From NCBI GenBank assembly GCA_029851415.1, contig CM056741.1, forward strand, positions 145,874,522-145,938,521: a stretch of DNA of 64,000 nt, read 5' to 3'. Every line of letters begins with the position of its first letter. The stretch's first letter is position 1. Below the pieces are notes generated by a model. It ran no database searches and was not told where the DNA came from. It saw only the letters and a program-made list of their open reading frames with translations. This document shows, one piece after another, positions 1 to 12,150 of the stretch. The position numbers were made by a program, and so were the translations under genes. The DNA comes from Eretmocerus hayati. Taxonomy: Eukaryota; Arthropoda; Insecta; Hymenoptera; Aphelinidae.

Positions 1-908
1 GCCACTTTGATATTGCTCTGTTCAATATCAAAGTCATCACGAGTAAAAATAAAGATGATTCAACAACTTTCAAATGAATTCATCAGTTTGTATGCATCAA
101 CCTCGAATCAAAATCCAGGCATCTTCATCAGAACGAATCAAATAATGTTCTTCTATACCGAAACTTTTGTGAGGTTAGGTGAGATGCCGAGCCGCGAGCT
201 GGCGAGCTGACTCGCGGCGCGCGCAGGCGCACCCAGCTCTTACTGGTACGGTAAAAATTACCCTACAAGTGCCCGTAAAATTTGCCCAAATTCACCGCAC
301 TTTTTCACCAAATTCGATACAATTTTCGACCTGAAATAAAATTTACCAGACAGTATAGGTAATTTTTCTCGACACTCATCCGCAATAAGTAGGCTGAAAT
401 GTCGGACGTCCCACGATTACCCTAACTGTGCCCGTAATTTTTATCGAAAAATTCTGTGCGTGTACTTATCAAGAGGGCTCGTTTATGACCTCGCCATTGA
501 CTGACGCGACACGACAATATGCCGATGGACTTTTGTCCCAGTATCATATCAGTCACAGTCAGCCATGCAGAGTCGTAAGTTTCTTCACATTGTTTAGGAA
601 ATATGGGGGATGTCGCTGGGAGGGTAAAAGCAAGCCACACAAGGATATATAAATATAATATCCTATGCCATGCTACATAGCTGTGGATCATGCAGCGCGA
701 GCGATTGCTAATAAAGCGGGCTTAGCCGGGAGTCATCGTCAAAGAGCAGCTTGCGGCAGCTGATTGTTTCCCAGAGACAATCGCGAGAGAGACAGAGAGA
801 GAGTCGGGTGCGCCGCAAGAAAGATTTCGAGGCTGCCCGTGCCTGACGATCGATGCCCCAATGCGTTTTACTGGCCGTGCATCTATCCTTTTTTATTGTA
901 CCTATAGG
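1..908. other. No gene seen; left-edge intergenic DNA
   Basis: I see no convincing coding region here. A small hairpin lies at about 6-33, where TTTGATATT pairs with AATATCAAA. The phrase ATTACCCTA-N-(A/G)TGCCCGTAA occurs twice, near 252 and 417, as a loose direct repeat. The block near 180-235 is CpG-rich. A TATA-like run (GATATATAAATATAATA) sits near 645-660, but nothing downstream supports a transcript. Confidence 0.4.
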
Positions 909-1037
909 TACACTTGGGAGCAGTCTGAACTGTCCACACTGCAGCCAACTTAATAATCACTCTCCCGTGCTATTAACATAGGAGAGGGGCCATTAAGTTG
1001 GCTGCAGTTCGGACAGTTCAGACTGCTCCCAAGTGTA
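909..1037. repeat. Hairpin inverted repeat, 46-bp arms
   Basis: The arms at 909-954 and 992-1037 are reverse complements with about two mismatches. They start TACACTTGGGAGCAGTCTGA and are separated by a 37-nt loop. The structure looks like a small fold-back or MITE remnant. No target duplication was recognised. Confidence 0.8.
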
Positions 1038-1717
1038 CATATTGAGTATAAAATACAGAATTTGGTTGGACGTACGTAGGTTCGATTTGAGAGGTAGGGA
1101 TAACTTGGACTATTCTAGTCATCTGATTTTGCAAACTCCAGTGAAAGAAGACGCGGGAGATCTCACTAGAGCTCGCACTAGAGTGGAGCGTGATGATGGA
1201 AAGAAAAGAGAAGAATTTGCAGTCTGGCAAAGGTAATGTGGCAAAAGCGACACTTCGGAGGCTAGCTTTGTCGCCTTATTACCACAATTGCGCACCTTCG
1301 AATTTCCCCGTCGGCGAGCTTGCGACTTGCGAGTGCGTTGAGGCAACAAATAGCTTCTCGATCTGCTGGGTTCAAATTGCGGCAGCACCTGCTATAATAT
1401 GCACTATGGCATTCTTTATATTATAAGATGCACTTGCCACGAGCTTTTACTCGAAGAAGCAACTCTCTTGCAATGCATTTCGTCAGTGTCAACCCCTCGG
1501 AGCCAAATATTTCTCGCACAAAATTTCGTCTAATATTGAGAGCTTTATTCGTCCACATGCTTTTATTCATCAAGTTCTCTGCAAGCGTACTCGAAAATGA
1601 AATTCTGAGTAATGAAACGTCCATTGCCTACGTTACATTATCTTACAGAAAAAAAACAAAGAGCCGACTTCGTGTGGAGTATCTCATTTGAGCTGTTGCA
1701 TTTTGACTCATAATTGA
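1038..1717. other. No gene seen
   Basis: Short open frames occur on both strands, but none has a recognisable domain, codon bias or splice context. I see no clear repeat structure here. Confidence 0.4.
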
Positions 1718-2560
1718 GTAATCCCGTGGAAACTTTGATATTTGAGGGTCGAAAATGCGCCAACCTCAAATCTCACTTCTGAGGGTTCGAAGATGGATTT
1801 TTCAACTTTTTGTAACATATAAAGCATAAATTGATTCGTGCACGAATGAAAAAATTTTCACTTATCAGTACCATTAAGTATAACAAGGATAACGCGGTAG
1901 CGCGCACGGAACCTGACATTTTGACACTAAAATTGATCTGACGGCCAAACGGTTTGAGCTACAGCCTTGAGGTTTCGGGACTCTGATTTGACCTTTAGCA
2001 AAACTAGATTTTCACGGGAAAGAGCTTCGCAAAGTATGAAAATCAATTTTTTTCGAAATTCCGAGGCACAGAAAAGTTGCGCCTGACGATTTCCTGTAAG
2101 AAAAAATTGGCGCGGAAAGGCCTGGAATGAGGCAAATACACTTTTATCAAGTAAAACTGGAGGAATAAAATTTCAAGTAAAATTGCGCCACAAAATGTAT
2201 GTGCTCAGCGCACACACAAAAAGTGGTCTTTGGGCTCTTATAGCAGTGCTATTGGGTGCTTGATATCATCATGTTTGATAAGTTTGCCCTCTCGAATCCC
2301 ACGTGAGCCCCACCGCGATACTTAACACTCACAAAGGTTGAAATTATGGAAAACCACAAGGCACGAAACTGACATTTTGACCTCTTTTATGATAATAATT
2401 TTTTTGGGTAGCCCTGGATAGAAAAAGTAACGATTGCGCCGAAAAGGACAACAAAAAATACATCGAAAATGACCTTTCAGGTTTTTTTGTAAACCTCTTT
2501 AGGGTTAGTACACGCAGGCACACATTATTTCAAAGTTTTCACGGAACAACTCAATAGAGA
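1718..2560 (+). repeat. Dispersed repeat, copy A (partner at 60716-61642)
   Basis: This stretch aligns collinearly, in the same orientation, with 60716-61642. Shared landmarks in order include TTTTTCRACTTTTTG, AACATATAAAGCA, the phrase CGGCCAAACGGTTTGAGC, AATTGCGCCACAAA and TTATTTCAAAGTTT. By eye the copies are roughly 70-75 percent identical with several indels. No long ORF runs through either copy, so this looks like non-coding transposon sequence, possibly the inside or an arm of a larger element. The class was not recognised. Confidence 0.75.
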
Positions 2561-2649
2561 ACTGACATGACCACAAAAATTATTCCAAAATGCTCATATT
2601 ATGGAAGTTAACGTTGAAAGAGACACGACATATGAAGATTTGGAAATTT

Positions 2650-2915
2650 TCTGTGGTAAAAGTGGTTTAAATTCGAGTTTGAAGTTTTTCAGGTTTTGAA
2701 TTGGCGTCATTCAATATGGCGGCGACTGCACATGAGCGCGAACTTCGATTATTCGAGTAAAATGAGCTCTCTATTGTGATTCAGATGAGAATTTCCGATG
2801 GAAAATGACATCACAATAGTTGGCAAATTTAGTGGCACATGTGCAGGCACCGCCATATTGGATGGCGCCAATTCAAATTGTCAAAACTTCAGTGATGATT
2901 TAAAAACCACAGAGG
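2650..2915. repeat. Imperfect inverted repeat centred near 2780
   Basis: The left arm contains AATTGGCGTCATTCAATATGG and continues to GCACATGAGC (about 2697-2734). The right arm contains the complement, GCACATGTGC to GGCGCCAATT (about 2832-2871). Outer parts pair less well, from TTTAAA to AAACCAC. An inner pair, CTATTGTGAT and ATCACAATAG, extends the stem towards the centre. It adjoins the end of dispersed repeat copy A and may be part of the same element. Confidence 0.65.
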
Positions 2916-4991
2916 TGTCATAAAAATTTCAAACTTCTTTTCCTAGATCTATCTCGTTGCGAGCTCTCAAATTATAACATTTCCCGGAATGATGTCAGTT
3001 CCCTATTACTAACTCGGATCAACACAAATTGGTGTTGATAAGCGAGTCCGCGTCAGCGAACAAGTATTTTATGCTTGTCCATTAAATTGAAAAAACACGA
3101 TATTTCCGATTGATGGTATGAGAATAATAATGTCAAGATAATAATAAGAACCTCGTAATATTCTCAGCAAAGGATTTTAGATAATTCAGCAAAGTATACC
3201 ATGTGTCGAAAAGTTGCCGAAAGTCGAAAGTTGGAACACAATGTCAAATTATTTGAGACCCACTTAAATTGAGCACTTGAACAAATGTTCAATTGATGAC
3301 TCACCACTATAGTTTTGTGCAAATAAAAATGAAAGTGTGACGCAAAACCCTACAATAACCAGAAAACATTGATGATCAAATATTTTACACTCTATGCTGC
3401 TATAAAAATCCATATCCTGATAGCCACTCAGGAGCAGCAGCAAAAAATCACGATTAATCCGTTCCAGAATTTTATAAGCTTGTTTACTCGAGAGCAAGTG
3501 TTTCGGGCGTCACACTCGTACATATACACACGAGCTTTCGCGCCAACTTGCTTCGCAGAGATTTAATGCTCAATTGGCCAAGCTCGATTCTGCTAGCAGA
3601 ACGTGCCAACTTATTGAAATCGATGAATTTCCCAGCCGATGCCGATCCATTAGGTATACGCGGTGTACATTTGTCGGGTGGTATTCGCAGCCCGAGAGAA
3701 TCGCATCAAATTCTCAGTAAATAAACCACCTCTGCCATCGTTCGTTTCGAGCAATTCAGCCAACGCTCGCACTCCAGCTTTCGACCCCGTCGAATTCTGT
3801 ATGCATTCTCGTGTTTGCATTTTCAGAGGATCTACTAATTAGATTATACACGGCTTTTTGAATTGAGTAATTCGATTGGAATGCAGTGAATCGGGAACGG
3901 GCATTCGGTATTCGATTAGTATCGATCTGCTGGATATTCAGGCATTTTTATGTGCAGCGCGCGAGTGACTGGTTTCACCATCAGAGGACAGAAATAATTT
4001 TCGATGATCAGGTACTCTGGAAAATTTTGCAGACCAAGCAAGTTATGATATCAGTATCTTGTAGAAATCAAGTTAAACTCGAGATCGTGGTTCTCAATAC
4101 ATTTTTTGATTCAATATTGCGACTCCTCAGATACCTTGATAATTGACTCTATTTATTGTCACGTGTCAATTTTCATTTTATATCCATGACCTATGGTATG
4201 ATGATCTATGAGCTCTTATTAAAATTTATTGCAAAACCTTGAAGCTGATTGAGTGTAAAAAGCATATTGATATGTATGGTGTAGATCAAATTGGTGATGA
4301 GAGAAATGATCAATAAGTTTGTTTTGATGTGGGTAAAACAAAAACTTTATTGGTTGACCAAAAACTACTCATAACAATATATCAAAATCATAGTCATGTA
4401 TTTAGTTGGTACCATTCTTAATCTTGAAGAATATTGATTAACTAGATTATTTCATCTAATAAAAGTTTCATCAGAAATGAAACAAAAACTATCCAATCCA
4501 AATTTAAAAGTCATAACTAGATTGATGTTGGATGAGTACCATGGATGATTACCCATGGCACTCAACTAACAAGAATGGTAAGACTGGTCAAGAAGCATGT
4601 TAGCAGCTTTATGATTTCCACTAAACAAAGGTCATAAGATAAAAATAGTTTATACCACGACATTTTTTGGAATAAAGAGGTATGGTTGAGGTTCCTCTGA
4701 CCAAGTACATTAAAATTACATTATTCTGAGTTTGTGGAGAGTTGCGGCTCTTATAGTTGAGTATTCCTAGGTATGAATCAATTGGCAATCATGCAACATT
4801 GACAACAGGAATACAAAGTAACTCAGAGATTCAAAGAATCTAAAAAGCTTGCATGAGGAAATGTGTAGAGCAAAATTTGCCCACTCAACTACATGGTTAG
4901 AAATGGATGAAAGTAAATTTTAAAAAAAGTGCAAATTTGGGATTCAACTGAGGTTGCAAGAAATAAGAGGCTACAATGGTTGTGTGATTCT
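2916..4991. other. No gene seen; possible downstream flank of the BTB pseudogene
   Basis: AT-rich DNA without a supportable gene. The right part (about 4200-4991) would be the 3' flank or UTR of the minus-strand BTB pseudogene that ends at 4992. I see no repeats longer than a few tens of bases. Confidence 0.35.
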
Positions 4992-5504
4992 TCAAGTTCG
5001 TGAAGGTGGCCTTGGAAGTACAGAATTGACAAGGTGTCTGTAAAGCTCATCTAAAAGGAAAGGAAAGGCTGCTGCAAGATTTTTATAATCTTCAGTTTCT
5101 ATTACACTGTGGGCATGCTTATTGATAAAAGTGAAACATTTTTTTCTCAATTCAGGCATATTATTTGTAGAGGCTACGATTAATACTTTCACAGCATTAT
5201 CAGAACTTAGATTCAGGATAAGATATTGAGAGCATTGAGCTTTTAAATCATGAAGAGTAAACTTCTCAGATGCAGCACACACATCACTGACATTATCATC
5301 ACTCATACTCACTTTTCCAGAGTAAATAAAGTTGAGAACTTGGTCAAGTATGTCTCTTTTTACATCCATAATTTCAATCTTGGGCTTAACGTCGTGATTC
5401 TGCTTAAATCTCTCAGCAAAAAAGGTACTTCTGGAAGCAAGAATGATTTTGTGAGCGTAAATTCACGCTCAGCGTCGGCTACAAGGGTTATATCACTGGA
5501 GTCT

Positions 5505-5520
5505 TTAGTGTTGAGGTACA
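5505..5520. repeat. Target-site duplication, LINE 3' side
   Basis: TTAGTGTTGAGGTACA here is identical to 8088-8103. The two copies flank the LINE exactly. Both are BTB coding sequence: the minus strand reads TACCTCAACACTAA, encoding YLNT. Confidence 0.9.
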
Positions 5521-5902
5521 GGAATTCAACTTTTATATCCCGGGTGCCTGACTTTCACCTTCATCCCGGCTTGCCTCCATGGGCGCGGCGCAGGGATACG
5601 CCCTGCCAGCGCGTCGGTTTGGAGGATGGCCAACACCGAGCCAGGCTCGATGATGACTCAGTCCTCCTCCCCGACTACCGAATTCTGGGCTCAGCCTCCA
5701 GCACAAGGCCGATGCCCACCCCTCGGTGGGGGGTTTTGGGACTCGTCTAGGCTTCCTGAGAGCCCAGGGAGTCCCTCGGGATGATGGATGAGTCTTACGG
5801 GCTCGCATTGTTATCGCCCGAGGGCGATCCCAATTTGAGTCCCTAGACTCACCCACTCCCGTGGTGCCGGATGGAGATGTGCGGTCTCCTCGCTCCGGCG
5901 GG

Positions 5903-6102
5903 CGGTAACTGGGGCCGGAGGGTCGTTACACCCCAGGGATGAGGCGCCATGCCCCAACCCCCCTTGCGGGTTTTCGGGAGAAGTCAAAGCGTCGAGCACC
6001 AGTCTCGGGACCAGTCTTCTCCCTACTGGCTTCGGGCCTAAGCCCGGGTACGGTGTCCCAGTAACTGGGGCCGGAGGGTCGTCACACCCCGGGACACAAT
6101 GT
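5903..6102. repeat. Duplicated motif in the LINE 3' region
   Basis: The phrase GTAACTGGGGCCGGAGGGTC followed by GT(T/C)ACACCCC occurs at about 5906-5938 and 6061-6092, roughly 155 bp apart, each followed by related ATG-CCCCnnCTTGCGG sequence. It lies inside the LINE 3' UTR. Confidence 0.7.
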
Positions 6103-6287
6103 CCCCCTTGCGGTCTCGATTTGAGGACTAGACACCTAAGTGTCGTCGTCCTCGCCTTCCTCTCTCATCCACCTCACCACCTCCTCTCTCCTTAGATGCG
6201 CCCTTTCCGCAAAGTCGCAGAAAACCCCGTAACTTTTCTTCCCTTTCATAATTCCAGACACATCCCATACTTCACATCCATTCATTC

Positions 6288-8087
6288 TCACACCCATTCC
6301 CTCCAAGTCCCTAAATTATACAATTCACATTCACACAACACATGCAACCAGTCCTTCCATTCGTCTCCACACACACACCTGGGCGTGTCACTCAGCCTTC
6401 TTTTGAAGAGCAATGCATTGAATGTCCCGTGCCCGGTGAGCAAACACCAGGGGCGCAGGGACGATTCAAGCAGTCCTCTCGGGATGCTTCCCACCAGTGT
6501 GACCTGGCTAATGAAGGCGTGAGTGGCACGCCCATTCCATGATCTATCCCACTTGTCCTGCCATTCGTCCCTCATTCTTTTCTCAATCATTTCCACAATC
6601 TCTCCCCCATCCACACCTACAACCTCATCCCCTTTCACCAAATCTGTCACACGCATGTCCACATTTTTCTTTACCCTCCAAATGGCGGCTCGTCTCCGGC
6701 ACTCTAAGTCCCACGGTGCCCAACCGGCCAAGATCTGAAGAGCATCCGTGGAGACCGTCCGGCATACCCTCAAACATGCCAGTAGTACAACTCTCTGGCA
6801 TGAGTTAAGGGCATTCCGGGCGTACTGGTACCGGAGAGAGTCCGCCCATACACTCGCCCCATACAGCGCCACCGCTCTAAACAATCCATTCACCCACTGA
6901 TTCACGCATTTCATTCTGACTCCCCATTCTCAAGCACCCGTCTAAATTTGCCCACCAACCTGCAGATTTTGGGCTGCAAAGCCCGGAGGTGGGGAGCAAA
7001 AGAGAGCCTTTCTCCAATACACACGCCCAAGTATTTTACCTCCTTCACGTACCTAATTCTACGCACATCCTGTTTCCATTCAACATGCACGCTCCTATTA
7101 TCCACATCTAGAAATCCCTTCATCAATATGCACACCGTCTTTTCTACGCTTACCTCCACTCCATCCTCTTCCTCCCATTCATAAACCAACAGCATAGGAG
7201 CCCTCATCCTACTTTCAACCTCATTTTTACTGTTTCCCCTCGCTATGAGGTTGACGCCGTCGGCATATGCGACGACGTCAACCCCATTTTCTTTCATTCT
7301 TTCCCTCAGCCATCGAAGGAGCTTGTTCATGGCGATATTCTACGCAGTGGGTCCTGGTATGGACCCCTGCGCAGCCCCGGCCTCAAGCTCCTTCCATACC
7401 GTCGTTTCACCCATTCTCATGCACGCCCGCCTTCCTTGCCAATAACTCTTCCACACTTTCATTTCTCTTGCACTCACCCCATACGACCTCATCTCCTTCA
7501 AGACCATGAGCCATCGAAGATAATCGAAGGCTCCCTTGAAGTCGATGAGGCCACACACTACATACTTATCATTCACACTCTCAATCACACTCCTCACTTC
7601 TTGCCAAGCACTCTCACACGACTTCCCTTTCATGAGACCGTGTTGTGCCTCTTCCCATTTCCCGTCCATGATTTTCACCACCTTGTCGTTCAGTCCCCAT
7701 TCTAGCAGCTTTCCCAGGTTTGGAAGCAGACTAATCAGCCTCCAAGACCTGAGCAGCGCCATGTCCTCCCCTGTCCCCTTGGGAAGAGGCACAACACGTG
7801 CCTCTTTCCATATCTGTGGAAATTCCCCTTGCCTGAGACACGCGTTGAACAGAGTCAACATGTGCTCAGGCAAACCCTTCCACACACGGTTTATCATTTC
7901 ATTCGTAATCCCATCCATTCCAGGCGCTTTCCTCATCTTCATTCTCGCAATCATACTATCCATATCACTCACACTAAATTCCACAATCTCCTCATTCATA
8001 CATTCTTCCTCACTCACACACACATACTCATTCTCTCTCGCTTCAATGTTTGATGGGGAAATGCTCATCCAGGAGGGCCCCTCGCAC
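6288..8087 (-). pseudogene. LINE ORF2 remnant: reverse transcriptase plus C-terminal zinc-knuckle region
   Basis: The reading runs from 8087 to 6288 in three pieces. The first covers the RT fingers and palm up to GPTA and ends at an in-frame TAG (7342-7340), where related elements commonly have a tryptophan. The reading continues in the same frame as NIAMNKLLRWL. The catalytic Y/F-A-D-D box reads YADG, losing the second metal-binding aspartate. The second piece stops at 6911-6913 after ENGESE. The third resumes in another frame with VNQWVNGLFRAVALYGASVW and runs to the cysteine-rich C terminus. One nonsense codon, one frameshift and the YADG change make it inactive. The 249-codon frame on the opposite strand is a shadow. 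Confidence 0.88.
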
Positions 8088-8103
8088 TTAGTGTTGAGGT
8101 ACA
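8088..8103. repeat. Target-site duplication, LINE 5' side
   Basis: Identical to 5505-5520. It marks the upstream junction of the LINE with BTB coding sequence, right after DFGLYLNT in the minus-strand reading. Confidence 0.9.
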
Positions 8104-8497
8104 ATCCAAAGTCTATAGTTTTAGTCGGACCAGGATTAGCAACATCAATACTTTGTTGGGGTGGACCAGTTATTGCTTTGATATTCTGCTGCATAGTCAG
8201 GGTCGTTACTGTGGATGCATTGTCTGTTCTGGAGCTAACACATGGATCATCATTTTTTTCAGCGAGTCTTGTGGTTGAACTTTGATTCGGAAAAGAAGTT
8301 GTTTCCATGGCGTTCATTCTTGATGCAACATTCGATGCAAATTGATCAAACCATTTTTTCTTGTTTCTAGGTCGTTTCCTTTTCTTTTTCATGGGAGTCG
8401 GACCATCTGGTTGTTCAGATGATGCTTGATTAGAGATTTGTTTTGGAACTTCCGCACATGGCAAGTTATTAGCTCCAGATGGAATGACATTTGATGC

Positions 8498-8597
8498 ATA
8501 TACAAGTTGAACATTTGGTCTCGTCGATCTTGAAGGACGGAAGTCCGTGTTGTGCCGTCCTTCAAGATCGACGAGACTAAATGTTCAACTTGTATAT
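8498..8597. repeat. Near-perfect 43-bp hairpin inside the BTB pseudogene
   Basis: The arms 8498-8540 and 8555-8597 pair at 42 of 43 positions around a 14-nt loop (AAGTCCGTGTTGTG). The right-hand part in plus coordinates lies next to the fold-back element. The phrase TCAAATGTCAT also occurs both beside the hairpin and at the edge of the element. This looks like a local inverted duplication of coding sequence rather than a transposon. Confidence 0.9.
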
Positions 8598-8945
8598 TAA
8601 CCATCAAGGACGAATAAATCTATCAAAATCACTTATGACATTTGACCCTGCCGAAAAAAATCGGGTGATTAATCAGCTGATTAATCCGCTGATAAATCGC
8701 CTGATTAATCGGGTGATTAATCAGCTGATTAAGCATGCCAAAATATCACCCAAAAAATCAGCTGATTAATCGGCTGATTAATCAGCCAACTTATCAGGGG
8801 ATCGTTCACCCAGAATTGCTAAATTACCGAATATTCATTTTACTTCCTGGAACGCACCTGGAAGAGTCTGAAGGAGAAAAAAAAGATGAGAATGGCTCAA
8901 AAATGAAAGAAAAACTATCACCGGCCTTTCCACTGCTGACACCCG

Positions 8946-9019
8946 TGACCGATGGTGGGATTCGAACCCACGACCTTCCGGTTAGAAGTCGGACACCTTA
9001 TCCTTGTGGCCAGCGAGTC
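8946..9019 (-). tRNA. tRNA-Arg(TCT)-like sequence, left arm; probably not functional
   Basis: Reading the minus strand from 9019, a 73-nt body can be folded as a tRNA with anticodon loop CTTCTAA (TCT), T arm GTGGG-TTCGAAT-CCCAC, and a D arm containing GGATAAGG. The acceptor stem GACTCGC against ATCGGTC makes about five of seven pairs. The last anticodon-stem pair is A-C. It carries B-box-like GGTTCGAATCC. The mirror copy is at 12151-12224. It is either a decayed tRNA gene or the tRNA-derived head of a SINE-like unit. Confidence 0.5.
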
Positions 9020-12000
9020 AGGTTACCTGGTGACCCATAAAAGCCATACTTGAAAGAGTTATTCCGATCCGTCGAAGATTTCGAATGGGACGATTTTTCG
9101 ATATTCCTTCCCGGTCTCGGTGAACAATAAGGAACCTTGAAAAATATATTCCAAAGCATCTGCATGAGAGCCGCTCAATCCAATGAAAAATTATTTTTGG
9201 CCTTGGTGAACAATGGAAAAATGCGGAAAATTATATCTCGGGAGTTTTGAGGGTCGCTGAAGTCGAATCCGATGGAATTGTTCCTCTACAATTTGTTTAA
9301 ACAAAGTTGTGTAAACAATTTAAGCGGAAAAAATGTTTTCGGCCTTGGTAAAAAATGGAAAAATCTGAATGAATATATTCAAAGGGTTTTGAGGTTCGCT
9401 GAACTCGAATCCGATGGAATTATTACTCTACAATGTGTTTAAACAAAGTCCTTTAAATAATCTGAGCGAAAAAATCCTTTTCGGCCTTGGTGGACAATGG
9501 TAAAACCCGGAACAATATAACTCGGGGTTTTTGAGGGTCGCTGGACACGAATCGAATTAAGTTATTACTCTATAATTTGTTCAAACGAATTTGTAATATT
9601 TCTGGGAAATTTGAGGAATCTTTCTGAACTTTTTAGCGCGAGGTTGCTTAACTTGCCAGTCAAATATTCATGGGATACTTGAAAGCCATCCTTTTGGTAT
9701 ATTGCTTTCAAATCTTCTAGCAACCTTTCAGAAACCTTACAATATTTTCTCTGAATCATGATTGATGACATATTGCCAGTGAAATATTGCAGGAATAGCT
9801 GAGAATGATATTGAATCGAAGATGCTATACGATGAAACTCCTAGGAATTTCCCAGAAACCTGCCGAAAACGTTTCAGAAACATTTCAGAAATATTTTTTA
9901 AAAACTTCAGAAACAAATCAGGAACATTCTAAAAACGTGCCAGAAACCTTTTAAAAATCTTTTAGTAATTTTCCGAGGAGCTTTTCCGCATAGGAACTTT
10001 CCAAAAAGCTTTCAGGGAACTTCCAAAAATGTTCGAAGTGAGCTTGCTAAAGGTTTATATATGGGTATTATCGCGATAACTTACCCGTTTTGTACCCAAA
10101 AATTCAGAAGTTGAAAACTGATACCCCGCATGTCTATCCCAACTTGTCACATTCCTTTACGTTCATTGAGTGATAATATGCGATGAAATATATGCAGAAT
10201 TTTTTTTTGCAACGATCCAGAACGGTATATGTCATTTCCACATGTATAAGACATCGGGAAAGTAGTACACGGAACTGACATTTGCGGTTTTTGACAATTT
10301 ATTGTCTAGCGAGAAATCCTGACTCAATGGGACCAAATGGTCTAGAAATTCGTATTTATATGGTTGATTTGAGTAGGATATACATGCTCTGGAGCAGACA
10401 ATTTCATTCCTTTCTCCTTTTCGTGCTATTGAGTATCCCAGGGGGTGACTTCAGAATGCATGGAACTGACATGCATGAAACTGAAATTTTGCCCTTAAAT
10501 TCTTCCGCAAAAATAATGAAGTTGACGTAGAAATTTCCTCGCGCAGATTTTATCTATTTCCATCACACTTGAAAGTTGTTTCCGCCTAGATGAATTGACT
10601 TGTAGCTTGTAAACAACTGAAAGACATCTTCATTTATATTTGTGAGAATTATGAAGTACTGACCACGAAGCATTCCCAGAGATTGTCCCAAAAGAACCGT
10701 AAAGGTTTGCATTGATTTTGATTTTTTATGTAAAGATCGGACATTGGAAGGCTTCATCTATATCTATAGGAATGATGAGATCTTCATCTATATTCATATG
10801 AGAATGATGAGATACTATCCTCAAAATACTCACAGAGGTTAGCCCAACCGAGCCATGAAAAACTGATGTATTGATTTGGATAGGTTTATGTGAAGATCAG
10901 ACATTGGAAGGATGAAAATTCAATAAAAAATATCGAGTACGCCGTTTAGTTTTTAAATAAGTAAAAGACATCTTCATCGATATTCATAAGAATGATGAAA
11001 GCCTCTTCTTCGAACATTCCCAAAAGTCATCCCAAAAAGAACCTAAAAATTCATTGATTTGGATTGGCTTATGTGGAGATGGGTCATTGGAAGCATAAAA
11101 ATTGAATCGGAAAATATCGAGTACGTCGCTTGGTTTTTGAGTAACTCAAAGACATTTTCACCTATATTAATGCAGATGAAGATCTCTTTTACTGTTTTCA
11201 AAACTAAGCGACTCTAACGATAATTGGCGATTGAATTCTGATCCTTCCAATGTCCAATCTTTACATAAACCAATCAAAATCAATGCAATTCTCTGTGGTT
11301 TTGTTGTGCCAGTCTTTCCAAATGTTCGAAAAAGAGTGTCTCATCATTCTCATAAACATGAATGAAGATCTTTATCTTATATACGAATAGTAAGTAACCG
11401 GAACACATAATGCCCCGAAAAGACTGGTATTTATAGTCACGAATCAAATCAAATGAGCTCAGATATTTTCATTTCATTCGAGTTCCGTGACTCTCGAAAC
11501 CACCGAATTATATTTTTTCGGATCTCACCATTGTTCACCAAGGCCGAAAAGAATTTTTCCGCTTAAATTATTTAAACAACTTTGTTTAAACACATTGTAG
11601 AGTGATAATTCCATCGGATCCGAGTTCCGCGACCCTCAAAACCCTTTAAATATATTCATCCAGATTTTTCCATTTTTCACCAAGGCCGATTACATTCTTT
11701 CCGCTTCAATTGTTTACACAACTTTGTTTGAACAAATTGTAGAGGAATGATTCCATCGGATTCGAGTTCAGCGACCCTCAAAACCCTTAGAATATATTTA
11801 TTCAGATTTTTCCATTTTTCACCAAGGTCGAAAACATTTTTTCCGCTTGAATTGTTTACACAACTTTGTTTAAATAAATTTTAGAGGAACAATTCCATCG
11901 GATTCGAGTTCAGCGACCCTCAAAACCCCCGAGATATAATTTTCCGCATTTTTCCATTGTTCACCAAGGCCAAAAATAATTTTTCATTGGATTGAGCGGC

Positions 12001-12150
12001 TCTCATGCAGATGCTTTGGAATGTATTTTTCAAGGTTCCTTATTGTTCACCGAGGCCGGGAAGGAATATTGAAGAATCGTCCCATTCGAAATCTTCGACG
12101 GATCGGAATAACCCTTTCAAGTATGGCTTTTATGAGCCATCAGGTAACCT

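Larger units (their letters stand above)
5521..8087 (-). mobile_element. 5'-truncated R1-clade-like non-LTR retrotransposon
   Basis: A 2567-bp insertion lies between 16-bp direct repeats, oriented with its 5' end at 8087. It encodes reverse transcriptase motifs (KAPGMDGITNEM, RLISLLPNLGKLLE, IDFKGAFD, AAQGSIPGPT, AYADG) and a C-terminal region with the cysteine/histidine pattern CVCGDEWKDWLHVLCEC typical of R1-type elements. The upstream endonuclease and ORF1 are absent, so the copy is 5'-truncated. About 770 bp of GC-rich 3' sequence follows the ORF and ends without a poly-A tail, as in R1 relatives. The 16-bp duplication is near the size reported for that clade. Assignment to R1 rather than a sister clade is by eye. 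Confidence 0.88.

Noticed and set aside
7536..8285. 249-codon open frame on the plus strand
   Set aside because: It is antisense to the LINE reverse transcriptase and BTB exon. The opposite strand carries the recognisable motifs.
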